A model generated the notes under the pieces. That model made no database searches. It saw nothing but the letters and a program-made list of their open reading frames with translations, and had not been told where the DNA came from. The position numbers were made by a program, and so were the translations under genes. Positions 17,762 to 26,892 of a stretch of DNA of 64,000 nt are shown here, piece by piece (within the stretch, counting starts at the first letter, position 1; each line of letters begins with the position of its first letter). Source of the stretch: Affinundibacterium flavidum (GTDB taxonomy: Bacteria > Pseudomonadota > Gammaproteobacteria > Burkholderiales > Burkholderiaceae_D). The DNA lies in NCBI RefSeq assembly GCF_014284175.1, contig NZ_JACOGA010000002.1:1-64000 (forward strand), written 5' to 3'.

Positions 17762-19051
17762 TTATGCATCCTTATGCATTGTATGCACACCGGCTAGAGG
17801 TATCGCCAGCAAAATCAACATCGCAAAGGCAAACACACCATCGCGCAGAATCGCATTAAAACAGGCCGCGAATATCATCCCCACCGTCAGCATCGCCAAT
17901 AACATCGCACGTTCGCTATGCACTCCCGCGACCATTTGACGTGCGATCCGCAATTGCGTTCCCCAAATCGCTAACAAGGCCAACAAACCGGTCACGCCGA
18001 GTTCAAACCAATACAGCAAATAATCATTGTGCGGCGTCGTCATTTTTTCGCTAATCTGCCCCTGTGCCTTTTGCTGGTACATAGGTAGCCAATTACCGAT
18101 GCCATGTCCTATCCACGGGCTCTGGCTAATCATTTGCCAGGTAATCACATAGAGTTCTAAGCGCATGCCATCTTGTGTAACTTGTTTAGCTTGACCAAAA
18201 TCACGAACCTGATGCACGGTGCAAATACCGCGATTAAGCAAAATCTGCGCACCACTCATCTTATACACTTCGTGCATTTCTTTTGTTAAGCAAGTAGTTG
18301 GAGCAGGCATTTGTGCTACACGCGAAATTGAAAAACCAGCGAGCAACAATAGACTTGCCACAGCACCCAATTGCCACCAGCGGAAACTAAAATTACGGAA
18401 CACCAACATGCCACACAAGAGTACAAACAGCAAACTCGCCGTGCGTGATTTAGTGCAGAGCACCAAGGCGATAAGCACATACACAAAACTCAACGCACGC
18501 CATAGCCTGAAGTTTTTATGTAGTCGCCATTCGTGCAACATCCATGCCGCTGCAATTGCGAGTAACAATCCCAATAAGATGGACTTGTTACCTTCGTATA
18601 AGACATAACTCTTAAACAGTTTGATATCGGGCAGGACACCCAGACTATTCAGATAAAACAAACTGGCTGCGATCACAGCGCCCAAGAAAAAATTGTGAAC
18701 CGCTTTTTGCTGCCATGCACCGCTACCCACACTCAGCATAGGAAACAAAAACCAGTACGTCTGGTAGTGCGAAAAAGCCGTAGCAAATTCACCCACCGGA
18801 TGCGCATGAATAAGACTAATCACCACAGATATCAAACTTAAACTTATCACTGGCCAGAGCAAGGCCGATGATTTAATCCGCGCCAACTTATTCTGCCAAT
18901 CACCGGACACAAACCATGCCAACAAAAACACTGCTAATCCTGCATACATCAAGCCCACTTGAAAAAATAGCGTGAGCGGCAAATAACTTAAGATCTGCGC
19001 CGGCAATTGCTGACGCCAATCAGGATTCGCGATTGTTCTTAGCATAGTCAT
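17762..19051 (-). CDS. O-antigen ligase / polymerase family membrane protein (WaaL-like)
   Basis: 429 residues from the ATG at 19051, two bases after the dnaE stop; a TTG at 19066 would add five residues and overlap dnaE. About ten to twelve transmembrane helices. The large periplasmic loop contains S-P-W-I-G-H-G-I-G-N-W and T-P-H-N-D-Y-L-L-Y-W-F-E-L-G, the usual Wzy_C/O-antigen ligase signature with its conserved H-N. It probably attaches O-antigen to lipid A-core, the product flipped by the adjacent MsbA. A Wzy-type polymerase cannot be excluded. Confidence 0.8.
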   Translation of the reverse strand: MTMLRTIANPDWRQQLPAQILSYLPLTLFFQVGLMYAGLAVFLLAWFVSGDWQNKLARIKSSALLWPVISLSLISVVISLIHAHPVGEFATAFSHYQTYWFLFPMLSVGSGAWQQKAVHNFFLGAVIAASLFYLNSLGVLPDIKLFKSYVLYEGNKSILLGLLLAIAAAWMLHEWRLHKNFRLWRALSFVYVLIALVLCTKSRTASLLFVLLCGMLVFRNFSFRWWQLGAVASLLLLAGFSISRVAQMPAPTTCLTKEMHEVYKMSGAQILLNRGICTVHQVRDFGQAKQVTQDGMRLELYVITWQMISQSPWIGHGIGNWLPMYQQKAQGQISEKMTTPHNDYLLYWFELGVTGLLALLAIWGTQLRIARQMVAGVHSERAMLLAMLTVGMIFAACFNAILRDGVFAFAMLILLAIPLAGVHTMHKDA

Positions 19052-19052
19052 A

Positions 19053-22000
19053 TTAGTTGTATTCAATCTTCACGTTTGCTGGGCCCAGCCAATCACCGAG
19101 TTTTTTACGCAATTGATCATCGGGATTCACTCGCCAAGTATCAGACAAATACAATTCGGCTGCTGCGGTTTGATTTGCATAAGCGATCAACACCGGACAA
19201 CCGTCATTGTTCAAATGCGCTTGCAAGATCTCTGCGAGTTTCTTGGTGTCTGCCTTGGCATCAAGCTTGACACGCAAACCCTGAGAAAACTGTACGCGTG
19301 CCCGACCGATATCCATCACACGTTCTGCGGTAATACGCAAGCCGCCGTTAAATCGATCTTCCGAGACTTTGCCCATCACTGCGAGGAATTCATCTTCTTT
19401 AAAAATGCCTTTGAATTCTTCTGCCAATTCGCCATACACAGTGACTTCGACGACTGCCGTACCGTCATCTAGAGTGACGATCAGCAAACGTCCACGCTGC
19501 GTCATTTGCGTGCGTAATCCAGCGATCACGCCACCGATCAAACGCAAGTCACGCGATGGTTCAACTTTAGCCAATGTCGTCTTGATAAACTGCCGCACTT
19601 CAGGTGCGTAGGCATCGAATAAATGTCCGGACAAATAGAAACCAAGTGCCTGTTTTTCTTCGAGCAGACGCTGTCGATCTGACCAATGTTCGGCCTTCAC
19701 ATATTCCGGTGGGGGGATCATGTCATCGTCGTCACCAAATAAGCTGACTTGGTTCGCCGAGGCTTCTGCCTGTTCGGCAACTTCCAACGCGAAATCAACC
19801 GTCGCCAATAAAACAGCGCGGTCTTGTTTCAGACAATCCATCGCACCAGCGCGGATCAAGGATTCTATGGTGCGGCGATTGACCTGACGTTTATCGACGC
19901 GTTTGCAGAAGTCGAAAATATCCGTGAACGGACCACCATTTTTGCGGGCGGTAACTATGCTTTCAATCGCATTTTGACCAGAGCCTTTGACTGCACCTAA
20001 GCCGTAACGAATTTGCGTAGCTCTCTTACCAGTCTCGCCGACTGGCATAAAGCGATAGTCAGATTGATTAATATCAGGTGCCAGCATTTTCAGCTTGCAG
20101 ATATCAATCGCATCTTCAACCAGAATTTTTACCTTGTCGGTATCATCCATGGCGAGCGACATATTCGCTGCCATAAACGCAGCCGGATGATGGGCTTTCA
20201 GATATGCAGTGTGATACGACAGTAAAGCATACGCGGCAGCATGGGATTTATTAAAACCATAGCCCGCGAATTTTTCCATCAAGTCGAAAATTTCATCGGC
20301 TTTTTCTTGCGGCAAGCCATCTTTCGCTGCACCATCGCGGAAAATCTGGCGGTGCTCCGCCATCTCTTCGGCCTTCTTTTTACCCATGGCACGACGCAGT
20401 AAATCCGCGCCACCAAGTGAGTAGCCACCGACCACCTGCGCCATCTGCATAACCTGTTCCTGATACACCATAATGCCGTAGGTTTCGGACAAAATACCTT
20501 CGGTACGTGGGTCAGGGTAATCAAACTTTTCGCCGTGCTTACGCTTACAGAAGTCAGGAATCAAATCCATAGGACCTGGACGATACAAAGCCACCAGCGC
20601 AATAATGTCCTCGAATCGATCAGGGCGCGCATCTTTTAACATGCCTTGCATGCCGCGGCTTTCTAGCTGGAAGACGGCGACAGTTTTCGCTTTAGTCAAC
20701 AGTTCATAAGAAGCTCTATCGTCCAGTGGCAATTTAGACAAATCAAAATCAGCCAATGCCGGATCCAGCATTTTGATGTAGCGCACCGCACGATCAAGTA
20801 TCGTTAAAGTGGTCAAGCCCAAAAAGTCGAACTTCACCAGACCAACGGCCTCAACGTCATCTTTATCGTATTGCGAAACCACGCCAGAATCGCCACCCTG
20901 CGTATAGAGTGGACAAAAGTCAGTGAGCTTACCCGGCGCAATCAAAACACCACCTGCATGCATACCGATGTTACGGGTAATGCCTTCAACTTGTTGCGCC
21001 AGATCGAGTAGGGTTTTGACTTCTTCTTCGTTTTCTTGGCGCTCCGCTAGCAAAGGTTCTTCCACAATCGCTTCTGCAATCGTGACTTGCTTGCCCGGCT
21101 TAAACGGAATTAATTTCGATACGCCATCGCAAAACATATAACCAAAATCGAGCACGCGACCGACGTCACGAATCGCGCCTTTGGCCGCCATGGTTCCGAA
21201 GGTCGCAATCTGTGAGACTGCTTCTTTACCGTAGCGATCTTTCACGTATTGAATCACACGATCACGACCTTCCTGACAGAAGTCAATATCAAAGTCGGGC
21301 ATGGAAACACGTTCTGGATTTAAGAAACGTTCGAACAGCAAGTTATATTGGAGCGGATCAAGATCAGTAATCAAGAGCGCGTAAGCAACCAAAGAGCCCG
21401 CACCAGAACCACGACCAGGGCCTACGGGTACGCCGTTATTTTTTGCCCATTGAATAAAGTCCGCAACAATCAGGAAGTAACCGGGGAAACCCATCTTGAT
21501 AATGGTGTCGGTTTCAAACTTCAAACGCGCTTCGTAACGCTCGCGGTGTTGTTCGCGCTTTTCTGGATTGGGGAAAAGATTTTCTAAACGGAATTCCAAA
21601 CCCCGCTTGGCTTCATACACCAGAAAATCATTAATCGTCATGCCCTCAGGCGTAGGGAAATCTGGCAACTTCGGTTTGCCGAGTTCCAATTTCAAATTGC
21701 AACGTTTAGCGATTTCTACGGAGTTAGCAAGTGCACCGGGGATGTCGGCAAACAAGGCCAACATTTCTTCGCGCGACTTGAAGCATTGCTGATCATTGAA
21801 TTTACGGGCACGTCTGCCGTTCGCTAGCATTTCACCTTCGGCAATACAGGTTCGTGCTTCGTGCGCGGTGAAATCATCTTTGCTCAAAAATTGGATAGGG
21901 TGCGTGGCAACCACCGGCAAACCCAAACGCTGCGCTAACTTCACCGCTTGCTTGACGTGCGGCTCCATATTTGGCTGGCCCGCTCTTTGGATTTCGATAT

Positions 22001-22583
22001 AAAAGTGATTCGGGAAAATACTCGCCCAACGCTGGGCATTGCGTTCCGCCAATTCAACATTACCGTTATCGATGGCGATACCAACATCACCAAAATGCGC
22101 ACCAGACAAGGCAATCAAGCCCTGCTCGCTGTCGTTTTCAAACAGTTCTTGTAACCATTCAAATTTAATCTCGGCGCGACCACGATGCTGATTTTCCAGC
22201 CAGGCACGTGCTAGCAATTCACATAGACGCAAATAGCCGTGACGTGATTTCACCAATAATAGTAGTCGCGATGGTTTATCTCTATCGTTATCATTGGTAA
22301 TCCACACATCACAACCAGCGACAGGTTTGATGCCTTTGCCGCGCATTGCTTTATAAAATTTCACCAATCCAAATAGATTGCCCAAATCAGTCAAAGCGAG
22401 CGCGGCTTGCTTATCTTTGACCGCCGCTTTCACGACATCATCAATTCTGACCAAGCCATCGACAATGGAATATTCTGAGTGCATGCGCAAATGCACAAAG
22501 TGGGGATAAGGGTAAACAACGCTGTTAGCGTGTGCGGAGGAATTGGACGAAATGGGGGATGGGATAGCGAGTTCTGTATTCAT
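19053..22583 (-). CDS. dnaE: DNA polymerase III subunit alpha
   Basis: 1176 residues, normal length for DnaE1. The PHP domain is at the N-terminus (HLRMHSEYSIVDGL), followed by the polymerase palm with G-P-G-R-G-S-G-A-G-S-L-V-A and the catalytic aspartates in MPDFDIDF. The G-F-N-K-S-H-A-A-A-Y-A-L finger segment and a C-terminal OB-fold with L-D-D-G-T complete the enzyme. It is the replicative polymerase subunit. The O-antigen ligase gene begins two bases after its stop, so the downstream LPS genes may depend on dnaE transcription. Confidence 0.97.
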   Translation of the reverse strand: MNTELAIPSPISSNSSAHANSVVYPYPHFVHLRMHSEYSIVDGLVRIDDVVKAAVKDKQAALALTDLGNLFGLVKFYKAMRGKGIKPVAGCDVWITNDNDRDKPSRLLLLVKSRHGYLRLCELLARAWLENQHRGRAEIKFEWLQELFENDSEQGLIALSGAHFGDVGIAIDNGNVELAERNAQRWASIFPNHFYIEIQRAGQPNMEPHVKQAVKLAQRLGLPVVATHPIQFLSKDDFTAHEARTCIAEGEMLANGRRARKFNDQQCFKSREEMLALFADIPGALANSVEIAKRCNLKLELGKPKLPDFPTPEGMTINDFLVYEAKRGLEFRLENLFPNPEKREQHRERYEARLKFETDTIIKMGFPGYFLIVADFIQWAKNNGVPVGPGRGSGAGSLVAYALLITDLDPLQYNLLFERFLNPERVSMPDFDIDFCQEGRDRVIQYVKDRYGKEAVSQIATFGTMAAKGAIRDVGRVLDFGYMFCDGVSKLIPFKPGKQVTIAEAIVEEPLLAERQENEEEVKTLLDLAQQVEGITRNIGMHAGGVLIAPGKLTDFCPLYTQGGDSGVVSQYDKDDVEAVGLVKFDFLGLTTLTILDRAVRYIKMLDPALADFDLSKLPLDDRASYELLTKAKTVAVFQLESRGMQGMLKDARPDRFEDIIALVALYRPGPMDLIPDFCKRKHGEKFDYPDPRTEGILSETYGIMVYQEQVMQMAQVVGGYSLGGADLLRRAMGKKKAEEMAEHRQIFRDGAAKDGLPQEKADEIFDLMEKFAGYGFNKSHAAAYALLSYHTAYLKAHHPAAFMAANMSLAMDDTDKVKILVEDAIDICKLKMLAPDINQSDYRFMPVGETGKRATQIRYGLGAVKGSGQNAIESIVTARKNGGPFTDIFDFCKRVDKRQVNRRTIESLIRAGAMDCLKQDRAVLLATVDFALEVAEQAEASANQVSLFGDDDDMIPPPEYVKAEHWSDRQRLLEEKQALGFYLSGHLFDAYAPEVRQFIKTTLAKVEPSRDLRLIGGVIAGLRTQMTQRGRLLIVTLDDGTAVVEVTVYGELAEEFKGIFKEDEFLAVMGKVSEDRFNGGLRITAERVMDIGRARVQFSQGLRVKLDAKADTKKLAEILQAHLNNDGCPVLIAYANQTAAAELYLSDTWRVNPDDQLRKKLGDWLGPANVKIEYN

Positions 22584-22797
22584 CCCGCTATTTTACCGTG
22601 TTGCCGCGTGCTTGGAAGGCAAACCTGCTCAAGTATCGATCACTATGGTATCGATCACTCTAGTAACGAAGTGCATTCACAGCATGCAGCCGCACAGTGA
22701 CGGACAATCCAGACAAATAAATGTGTATAGCTTTCGCTACCAAACTCCATATTCTTTAGTCGTGTTGCATAATATTAAGTAATATATTTATCATGTT

Positions 22798-24210
22798 TCA
22801 ATCAAAAAACATCCTGTCCGTGTTCAGGAAAATGCTGTCTTCTTCCTCCTCCACCATGATGTCTACGTAGCCGGTTTCTATCAATTCTTGCAAACCCAAT
22901 AAAATCTTTTGTTCAGGCAAATGTAGATGCCGCTGAGAAAACTTTTCAATTATTTCGCGTACCGGTTTGCCCAATTCGCAAAACAGCCATAAGTCTTGTA
23001 ATTCATTCGATTTCAGATGAATTGGTGCTCGCGTGAGTTTTTGCTCGAAATAATGAGTAGCATGAACGATGGCGTCTTTCGAAATCGCTACCACAGCGCG
23101 ACGGCGCGCCCAAAATACGGCATCGGGCCAGCGTGTTTCACGTTGATAGTACTGCCATTGCGTTTGCAAATATTGTTTGAAATCTTGTGCTATCGAATCG
23201 GAATACGTCGTCAACAAATCGCCACTAGAAAATAAGCCATCGACTGCCATAAAAGCCCCATGAATACCATTCGCTAGTGCGCGCGGAATTCCTGAGGACG
23301 AAATCGGGTCATAAGAAGCAACAGCATCACCGACGGCCACCCAATCTTTACCACCAGCATCTTTCAAATAGGATGAAAAGCAAGGGAAGGAGCGTGGGTG
23401 ATCAGAGAAAATCGCCCCTTCAACCGCCTTTCCTAGAAATGGCAACTCTTTGAGCAAGCCACGCCAAACATCAGGATGACATGCTTGCATCTTATGTGCG
23501 ATGTCTGGGTCTGTCATCAGCACCACGGAGACCTGATTATCTGGCATCGGTGAAAGATGCCACCATCCGTACTTGCAGGCCTCAACCTGATGATCCAAGA
23601 CTGGCGCCCCATTTGCTGGCAATTTTCCAATACAGGAAACGCCAATCAATCGATCGTAAACAGTCAATGCTAGGTTCAAATTGGTACGCATCACACCACG
23701 GCGACCTGATGCATCGATAATGTATTTGCAGACAATCGTCTGCATTTGTTGATCTTTTGATTTTACTAGAACGCGCCACCCACGGTAGGCTTGATGTTCA
23801 CAGGTAATCACCTGACTATCACATTGTAGTTTTCCGCCACGATTGACGAAGGCATTGGCCAATAATTTGTCAAACGCTAAGCGATCAAGATTCCAACCCG
23901 TACCATGCGGTGTAAACATATAACCTAGTTGACGTTGCGCATCATCCCCCCAATTTACTTGGCTGTAATAAGGACTCAGGTTCTGAACCTGCGCAAAGTC
24001 ATCCCAAACGTCGAGATATTCCAGAGTAGAGCGTACGCCAGATGATAACGACTCACCATACTTATATTCGGAATAGTCGCCACGCTCGACGATCATGACA
24101 TCAACATCGCCACGTTTTAGCAATGCAATACCAGCGGCGATGCCAGAAGGACCACCTCCCAATATCAACACATCCAGAAACTGTGTGTTATCTTTATTTT
24201 GCGCTTCCAT
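22798..24210 (-). CDS. FAD-dependent oxidoreductase, LodB / tryptophan-halogenase-like family
   Basis: 470 residues from the ATG at 24210, preceded by a weak AAGG; upstream in-frame starts lack any ribosome site. The N-terminal dinucleotide motif is ILGGGPSGIAAGIAL, and the second FAD motif is W-V-A-V-G-D-A-V-A-S-Y-D-P-I-S-S-S-G. A G-W-W-H-L-S-P-M-P segment takes the place of the W-x-W-x-I-P box of true tryptophan halogenases, so halogenation is doubtful. It resembles LodB-type flavoproteins that modify residues in partner proteins, and related monooxygenases. No LodA partner is nearby. It is divergent from the sigma-54 activator gene and 7 kb from the candidate RiPP genes, so a tailoring role is only a possibility. 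Confidence 0.75.
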   Translation of the reverse strand: MEAQNKDNTQFLDVLILGGGPSGIAAGIALLKRGDVDVMIVERGDYSEYKYGESLSSGVRSTLEYLDVWDDFAQVQNLSPYYSQVNWGDDAQRQLGYMFTPHGTGWNLDRLAFDKLLANAFVNRGGKLQCDSQVITCEHQAYRGWRVLVKSKDQQMQTIVCKYIIDASGRRGVMRTNLNLALTVYDRLIGVSCIGKLPANGAPVLDHQVEACKYGWWHLSPMPDNQVSVVLMTDPDIAHKMQACHPDVWRGLLKELPFLGKAVEGAIFSDHPRSFPCFSSYLKDAGGKDWVAVGDAVASYDPISSSGIPRALANGIHGAFMAVDGLFSSGDLLTTYSDSIAQDFKQYLQTQWQYYQRETRWPDAVFWARRRAVVAISKDAIVHATHYFEQKLTRAPIHLKSNELQDLWLFCELGKPVREIIEKFSQRHLHLPEQKILLGLQELIETGYVDIMVEEEEDSIFLNTDRMFFD

Positions 24211-24593
24211 AGCATTTGCCTTTTTTGTCAGCAGAAATTGAATGACCACTTCACCTTCTTCGATCATTTCAATGAATATGCATAGACAACTGCAAATCAC
24301 GTGCCAGCTTCACTTTACATAAAAAAAGTGTCGTTTTTATAGTAAAGGCATGAAATATGCTTACGATGCCGCTAAAATGCTTAGAAGAATTGCGCAAGAC
24401 TCACACAAAATTAAATAAAATTTAATGCGCGACAATGTGGCGCCATAAAAAAATTGAACAGAGCTCGCACCAACCGCACGACACAAAACAAAATTACGTG
24501 TAAATTATTTCCTTACACGTAATTTTATTGTTCGAATTTTTAGCCGGATTCTTTCATCGAATTCTTTAATCGAATTTCTTACGTTAAGTACAA
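24211..24593. other. Divergent A/T-rich intergenic region
   Basis: 383 bp between the flavoprotein and the sigma-54 activator gene. It is A/T-rich, with repeated AAAATT/AATT tracts, and holds the long perfect palindrome described separately. No sigma-54 -24/-12 box is evident by eye. Confidence 0.5.
24490..24526. promoter_or_regulatory. 14-bp perfect inverted repeat upstream of the sigma-54 activator gene
   Basis: AAAATTACGTGTAA (24490-24503) and TTACACGTAATTTT (24513-24526) are exact complements around a 9-nt spacer. It lies 67 bp before the activator's ATG. It could be an operator for autoregulation or a hairpin in the 5' leader. The T-rich right arm makes a weak terminator possible too, but no gene on the plus strand ends just before it. 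Confidence 0.6.
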
Positions 24594-26192
24594 ATGTCTA
24601 ACGCTGATTACACAATCACTTCTCCTCTAGCCTTCACTGCGACCAATAGCCGTCCATTACTAGGCTTAACCATTGCTTGGCATCCTGACACCAATCGCAT
24701 CGGTGAACAATTTGTCGGCACAACCGAAGCAGGGACGATAGAGCTTAGTCGGTTCACTCCAGCATTTAGTGCGGTCAATGGCGATCCATTGCCAGTAGGT
24801 TATAGCGGCATTTCTCGCGATCCACTACGCATCGTGCGTGATGCGCACGATGGCATCACGATTTGCCCGCCCAATAGCCGTATGGTCGTAGAAATTAATG
24901 GCGAAGAAATACGAGAGCCACGACATTTCAGTGCCGAACAAATTGATCTTGGTACGATCATTGCCTTAGGGCGAGCAGTTTTTGTATGTATTCATTGGAT
25001 GCGTTGCTTACCCAAACATAACCCCGTCGATAACTTCTTAGGAGTAGGCAGCAATGCGATTTTCACGCGCGACTTAATACGACTCGCTGCGACCAATGAC
25101 AACACCGTTTTATTACTCGGCGAAACAGGGACGGGTAAAGAAGTTGCTGCCCAGGCGATTCATAACTTGAGCAAACGTTCAGCCTCAAGAATGGTCTCAG
25201 TGAATATGGCTGCACTCAATGAATCTCTCGCTGCAGCAGATCTCTTTGGCGCCAGCAAAGGTGCCTACACCGGTGCCCAAAGTAGCCGCGAAGGCTACTT
25301 TAGCGAAGCACAAAACTCCACACTCTTTTTGGATGAAATTGGCAACACGCCTTCAACCGTGCAGCCGATGCTATTGCGCGTCCTAGAAAATGGAGAATAT
25401 CGGCCACTTGGCGCAACCCGCGATGCACGCTCATCTGCGCGCCTGATTACAGCAACCGATCAAGATCTGTACCACACCAATTTTAATCATGCTTTGGTAC
25501 GTCGTTTGGAAAGTTTTATTATTCGCATTCCGCCACTGCGCGCACGACGCGAAGATATAGGACTACTGATTTGCCACCTCGCGCAAAGAAACGACTTTGC
25601 ACAAGTGAACCTTGGTTTGATTCCTCCAGGACTGATCAGTGACATGCTCAATTTCGAATGGCCAGGAAATATACGTCAACTAAGCAATGTCTTAAAGCGC
25701 ACACTTTTGTCACTGCAAATGGGAGAGTATCCGCAGCTAGCGAATATGGTTGAAGCACCAAAAGTCACGGTCATGGCCAGTGCAGAATTACGTAAAGCTT
25801 CGTTCACTGGAAGCGCTACTCCCCCGTCCAAGATCGAAGTCCCATTGACGTCATCTGCGTCCCGTGAAGCAACTGAGGGGGCAAATGAAATCACTAATCC
25901 GATTGAGCGCAAGAAATTACGCGACTTAACTGAACAAGATGTGATTGAGGCGATGCATAGGCATGACTGGACTATTCAATATGCCGCAGACGATCTGGGA
26001 ATTTCTCGCCCGTCGATGTATAAATTGATTGATGCAAACTCACAGATACGACGTGTCGAGCAAATTCCTGCGGAAGAAATCCGTGAGCATCTCGACGCAG
26101 CAAATTATCTGGTTGAGCAATGTGCAGCAAGTCTAAAAACACCTAGTGAAGCCTTGCGCAGACATCTAAAAGGATTGGGCTGGATCGCTTAG
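24594..26192 (+). CDS. FHA-like domain sigma-54-dependent transcriptional activator
   Basis: 532 residues. Residues 1-140 look like a degenerate FHA domain (ISRDPLRIV, then NGEEI and IDLGTIIALGR), expected to bind phosphothreonine. The central AAA+ domain has Walker A GETGTGKE (K182), Walker B L-F-L-D-E-I-G, the sensor R-R-L-E-S-F-I-I-R-I-P-P-L-R-R region, and a sigma-54 contact loop GAYTGA (223-228), a Phe-to-Tyr variant of the usual GAFTGA. A Fis-type helix-turn-helix lies near residues 445-480 (AADDLGISRPSMYKLI), unusually followed by about 50 more residues. An FHA sensor fits control by Ser/Thr kinases such as the one at 26893-29082 (inference). Confidence 0.85.
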   Translation: MSNADYTITSPLAFTATNSRPLLGLTIAWHPDTNRIGEQFVGTTEAGTIELSRFTPAFSAVNGDPLPVGYSGISRDPLRIVRDAHDGITICPPNSRMVVEINGEEIREPRHFSAEQIDLGTIIALGRAVFVCIHWMRCLPKHNPVDNFLGVGSNAIFTRDLIRLAATNDNTVLLLGETGTGKEVAAQAIHNLSKRSASRMVSVNMAALNESLAAADLFGASKGAYTGAQSSREGYFSEAQNSTLFLDEIGNTPSTVQPMLLRVLENGEYRPLGATRDARSSARLITATDQDLYHTNFNHALVRRLESFIIRIPPLRARREDIGLLICHLAQRNDFAQVNLGLIPPGLISDMLNFEWPGNIRQLSNVLKRTLLSLQMGEYPQLANMVEAPKVTVMASAELRKASFTGSATPPSKIEVPLTSSASREATEGANEITNPIERKKLRDLTEQDVIEAMHRHDWTIQYAADDLGISRPSMYKLIDANSQIRRVEQIPAEEIREHLDAANYLVEQCAASLKTPSEALRRHLKGLGWIA

Positions 26193-26223
26193 TCGACACG
26201 CGAACCAACAACAACTTAAGTAT

Positions 26224-26256
26224 GGAAGTCGCAGGCAGTGTCTGCGACTTCCTTCT
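26224..26256 (+). terminator. Intrinsic terminator after the sigma-54 activator gene
   Basis: GGAAGTCGCAG (26224-26234) pairs perfectly with CTGCGACTTCC (26242-26252) around a 7-nt loop, followed by TTCT. The T-run is short, but the stem is strong and 31 bp past the stop codon. Confidence 0.7.
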
Positions 26257-26329
26257 GAATATACACCCTTGAATCGACTCAACACCAATATTCACCCCTA
26301 ACATTCAGCACTACTTAGTTAGGCTCTCA

Positions 26330-26779
26330 TCATTTTGCTGGCACGGGACCAACTAATTTGGCAATTTCATCTGGCATACATGGTCGGCCGTTAGCATCGA
26401 CTATGGCGCCAAATATTTTGGCTTCACAAATTATTTTCTGCGAATCTCGTAATCGTATGGCTTGGTGGAATACAAAGCGCAAGCGCGACACGCGTTCAAA
26501 GCTGACATTCACCTCGAACACATCGCCACTAACTAAAGAAGCTTTGTAGTCAAGCTCGGAGCGAACCACGACGAAATTAATTTGACGTCGGGCAAATTCT
26601 GCAAAATCGATTCCCAAAGTCTTAAGAAACTCATGCCTCGCGTGTTCACAATAGTTGAAATACACGGCATTATTGACGACGCCACCCTGGTCACATTCGT
26701 AATCACGTACCTGCAATACGATACTAAAATGCTGTTGTAGTTGAAGCGCTTGTGCTTCCGGATTGATTTGCTCTGACAT
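26330..26779 (-). CDS. Acyl-CoA thioesterase, 4-hydroxybenzoyl-CoA thioesterase (YbgC/FadM-like) family
   Basis: 149 residues, normal for a single hot-dog domain. The signature V-R-D-Y-E-C-D-Q-G-G-V-V-N-N-A-V-Y-F-N-Y-C-E-H-A-R matches the family's D-x-x-G-x-V-x-x-x-x-Y-x-x-Y-x-E active-site helix with the catalytic Asp. A good AGGTG lies 5 bp before the ATG. It hydrolyses an acyl-CoA or acyl-ACP thioester; the substrate is unknown. It stands 113 bp after the kinase gene on the same strand and may share its transcript, but no functional tie is evident. Confidence 0.85.
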   Translation of the reverse strand: MSEQINPEAQALQLQQHFSIVLQVRDYECDQGGVVNNAVYFNYCEHARHEFLKTLGIDFAEFARRQINFVVVRSELDYKASLVSGDVFEVNVSFERVSRLRFVFHQAIRLRDSQKIICEAKIFGAIVDANGRPCMPDEIAKLVGPVPAK

Positions 26780-26892
26780 AGAACACCTTCACATATCAGT
26801 GAGAAATCGATAGTGTAGCAGGAGAATTATGTGCTTTCGCTCCCGACCTGTTGAATCAAATCAGGAAAGTTATGCATCGCCACAAGTATGGT

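Noticed and set aside
22798..24210. Tryptophan halogenase
   Set aside because: The W-x-W-x-I-P signature is not intact; the LodB-like reading fits better.
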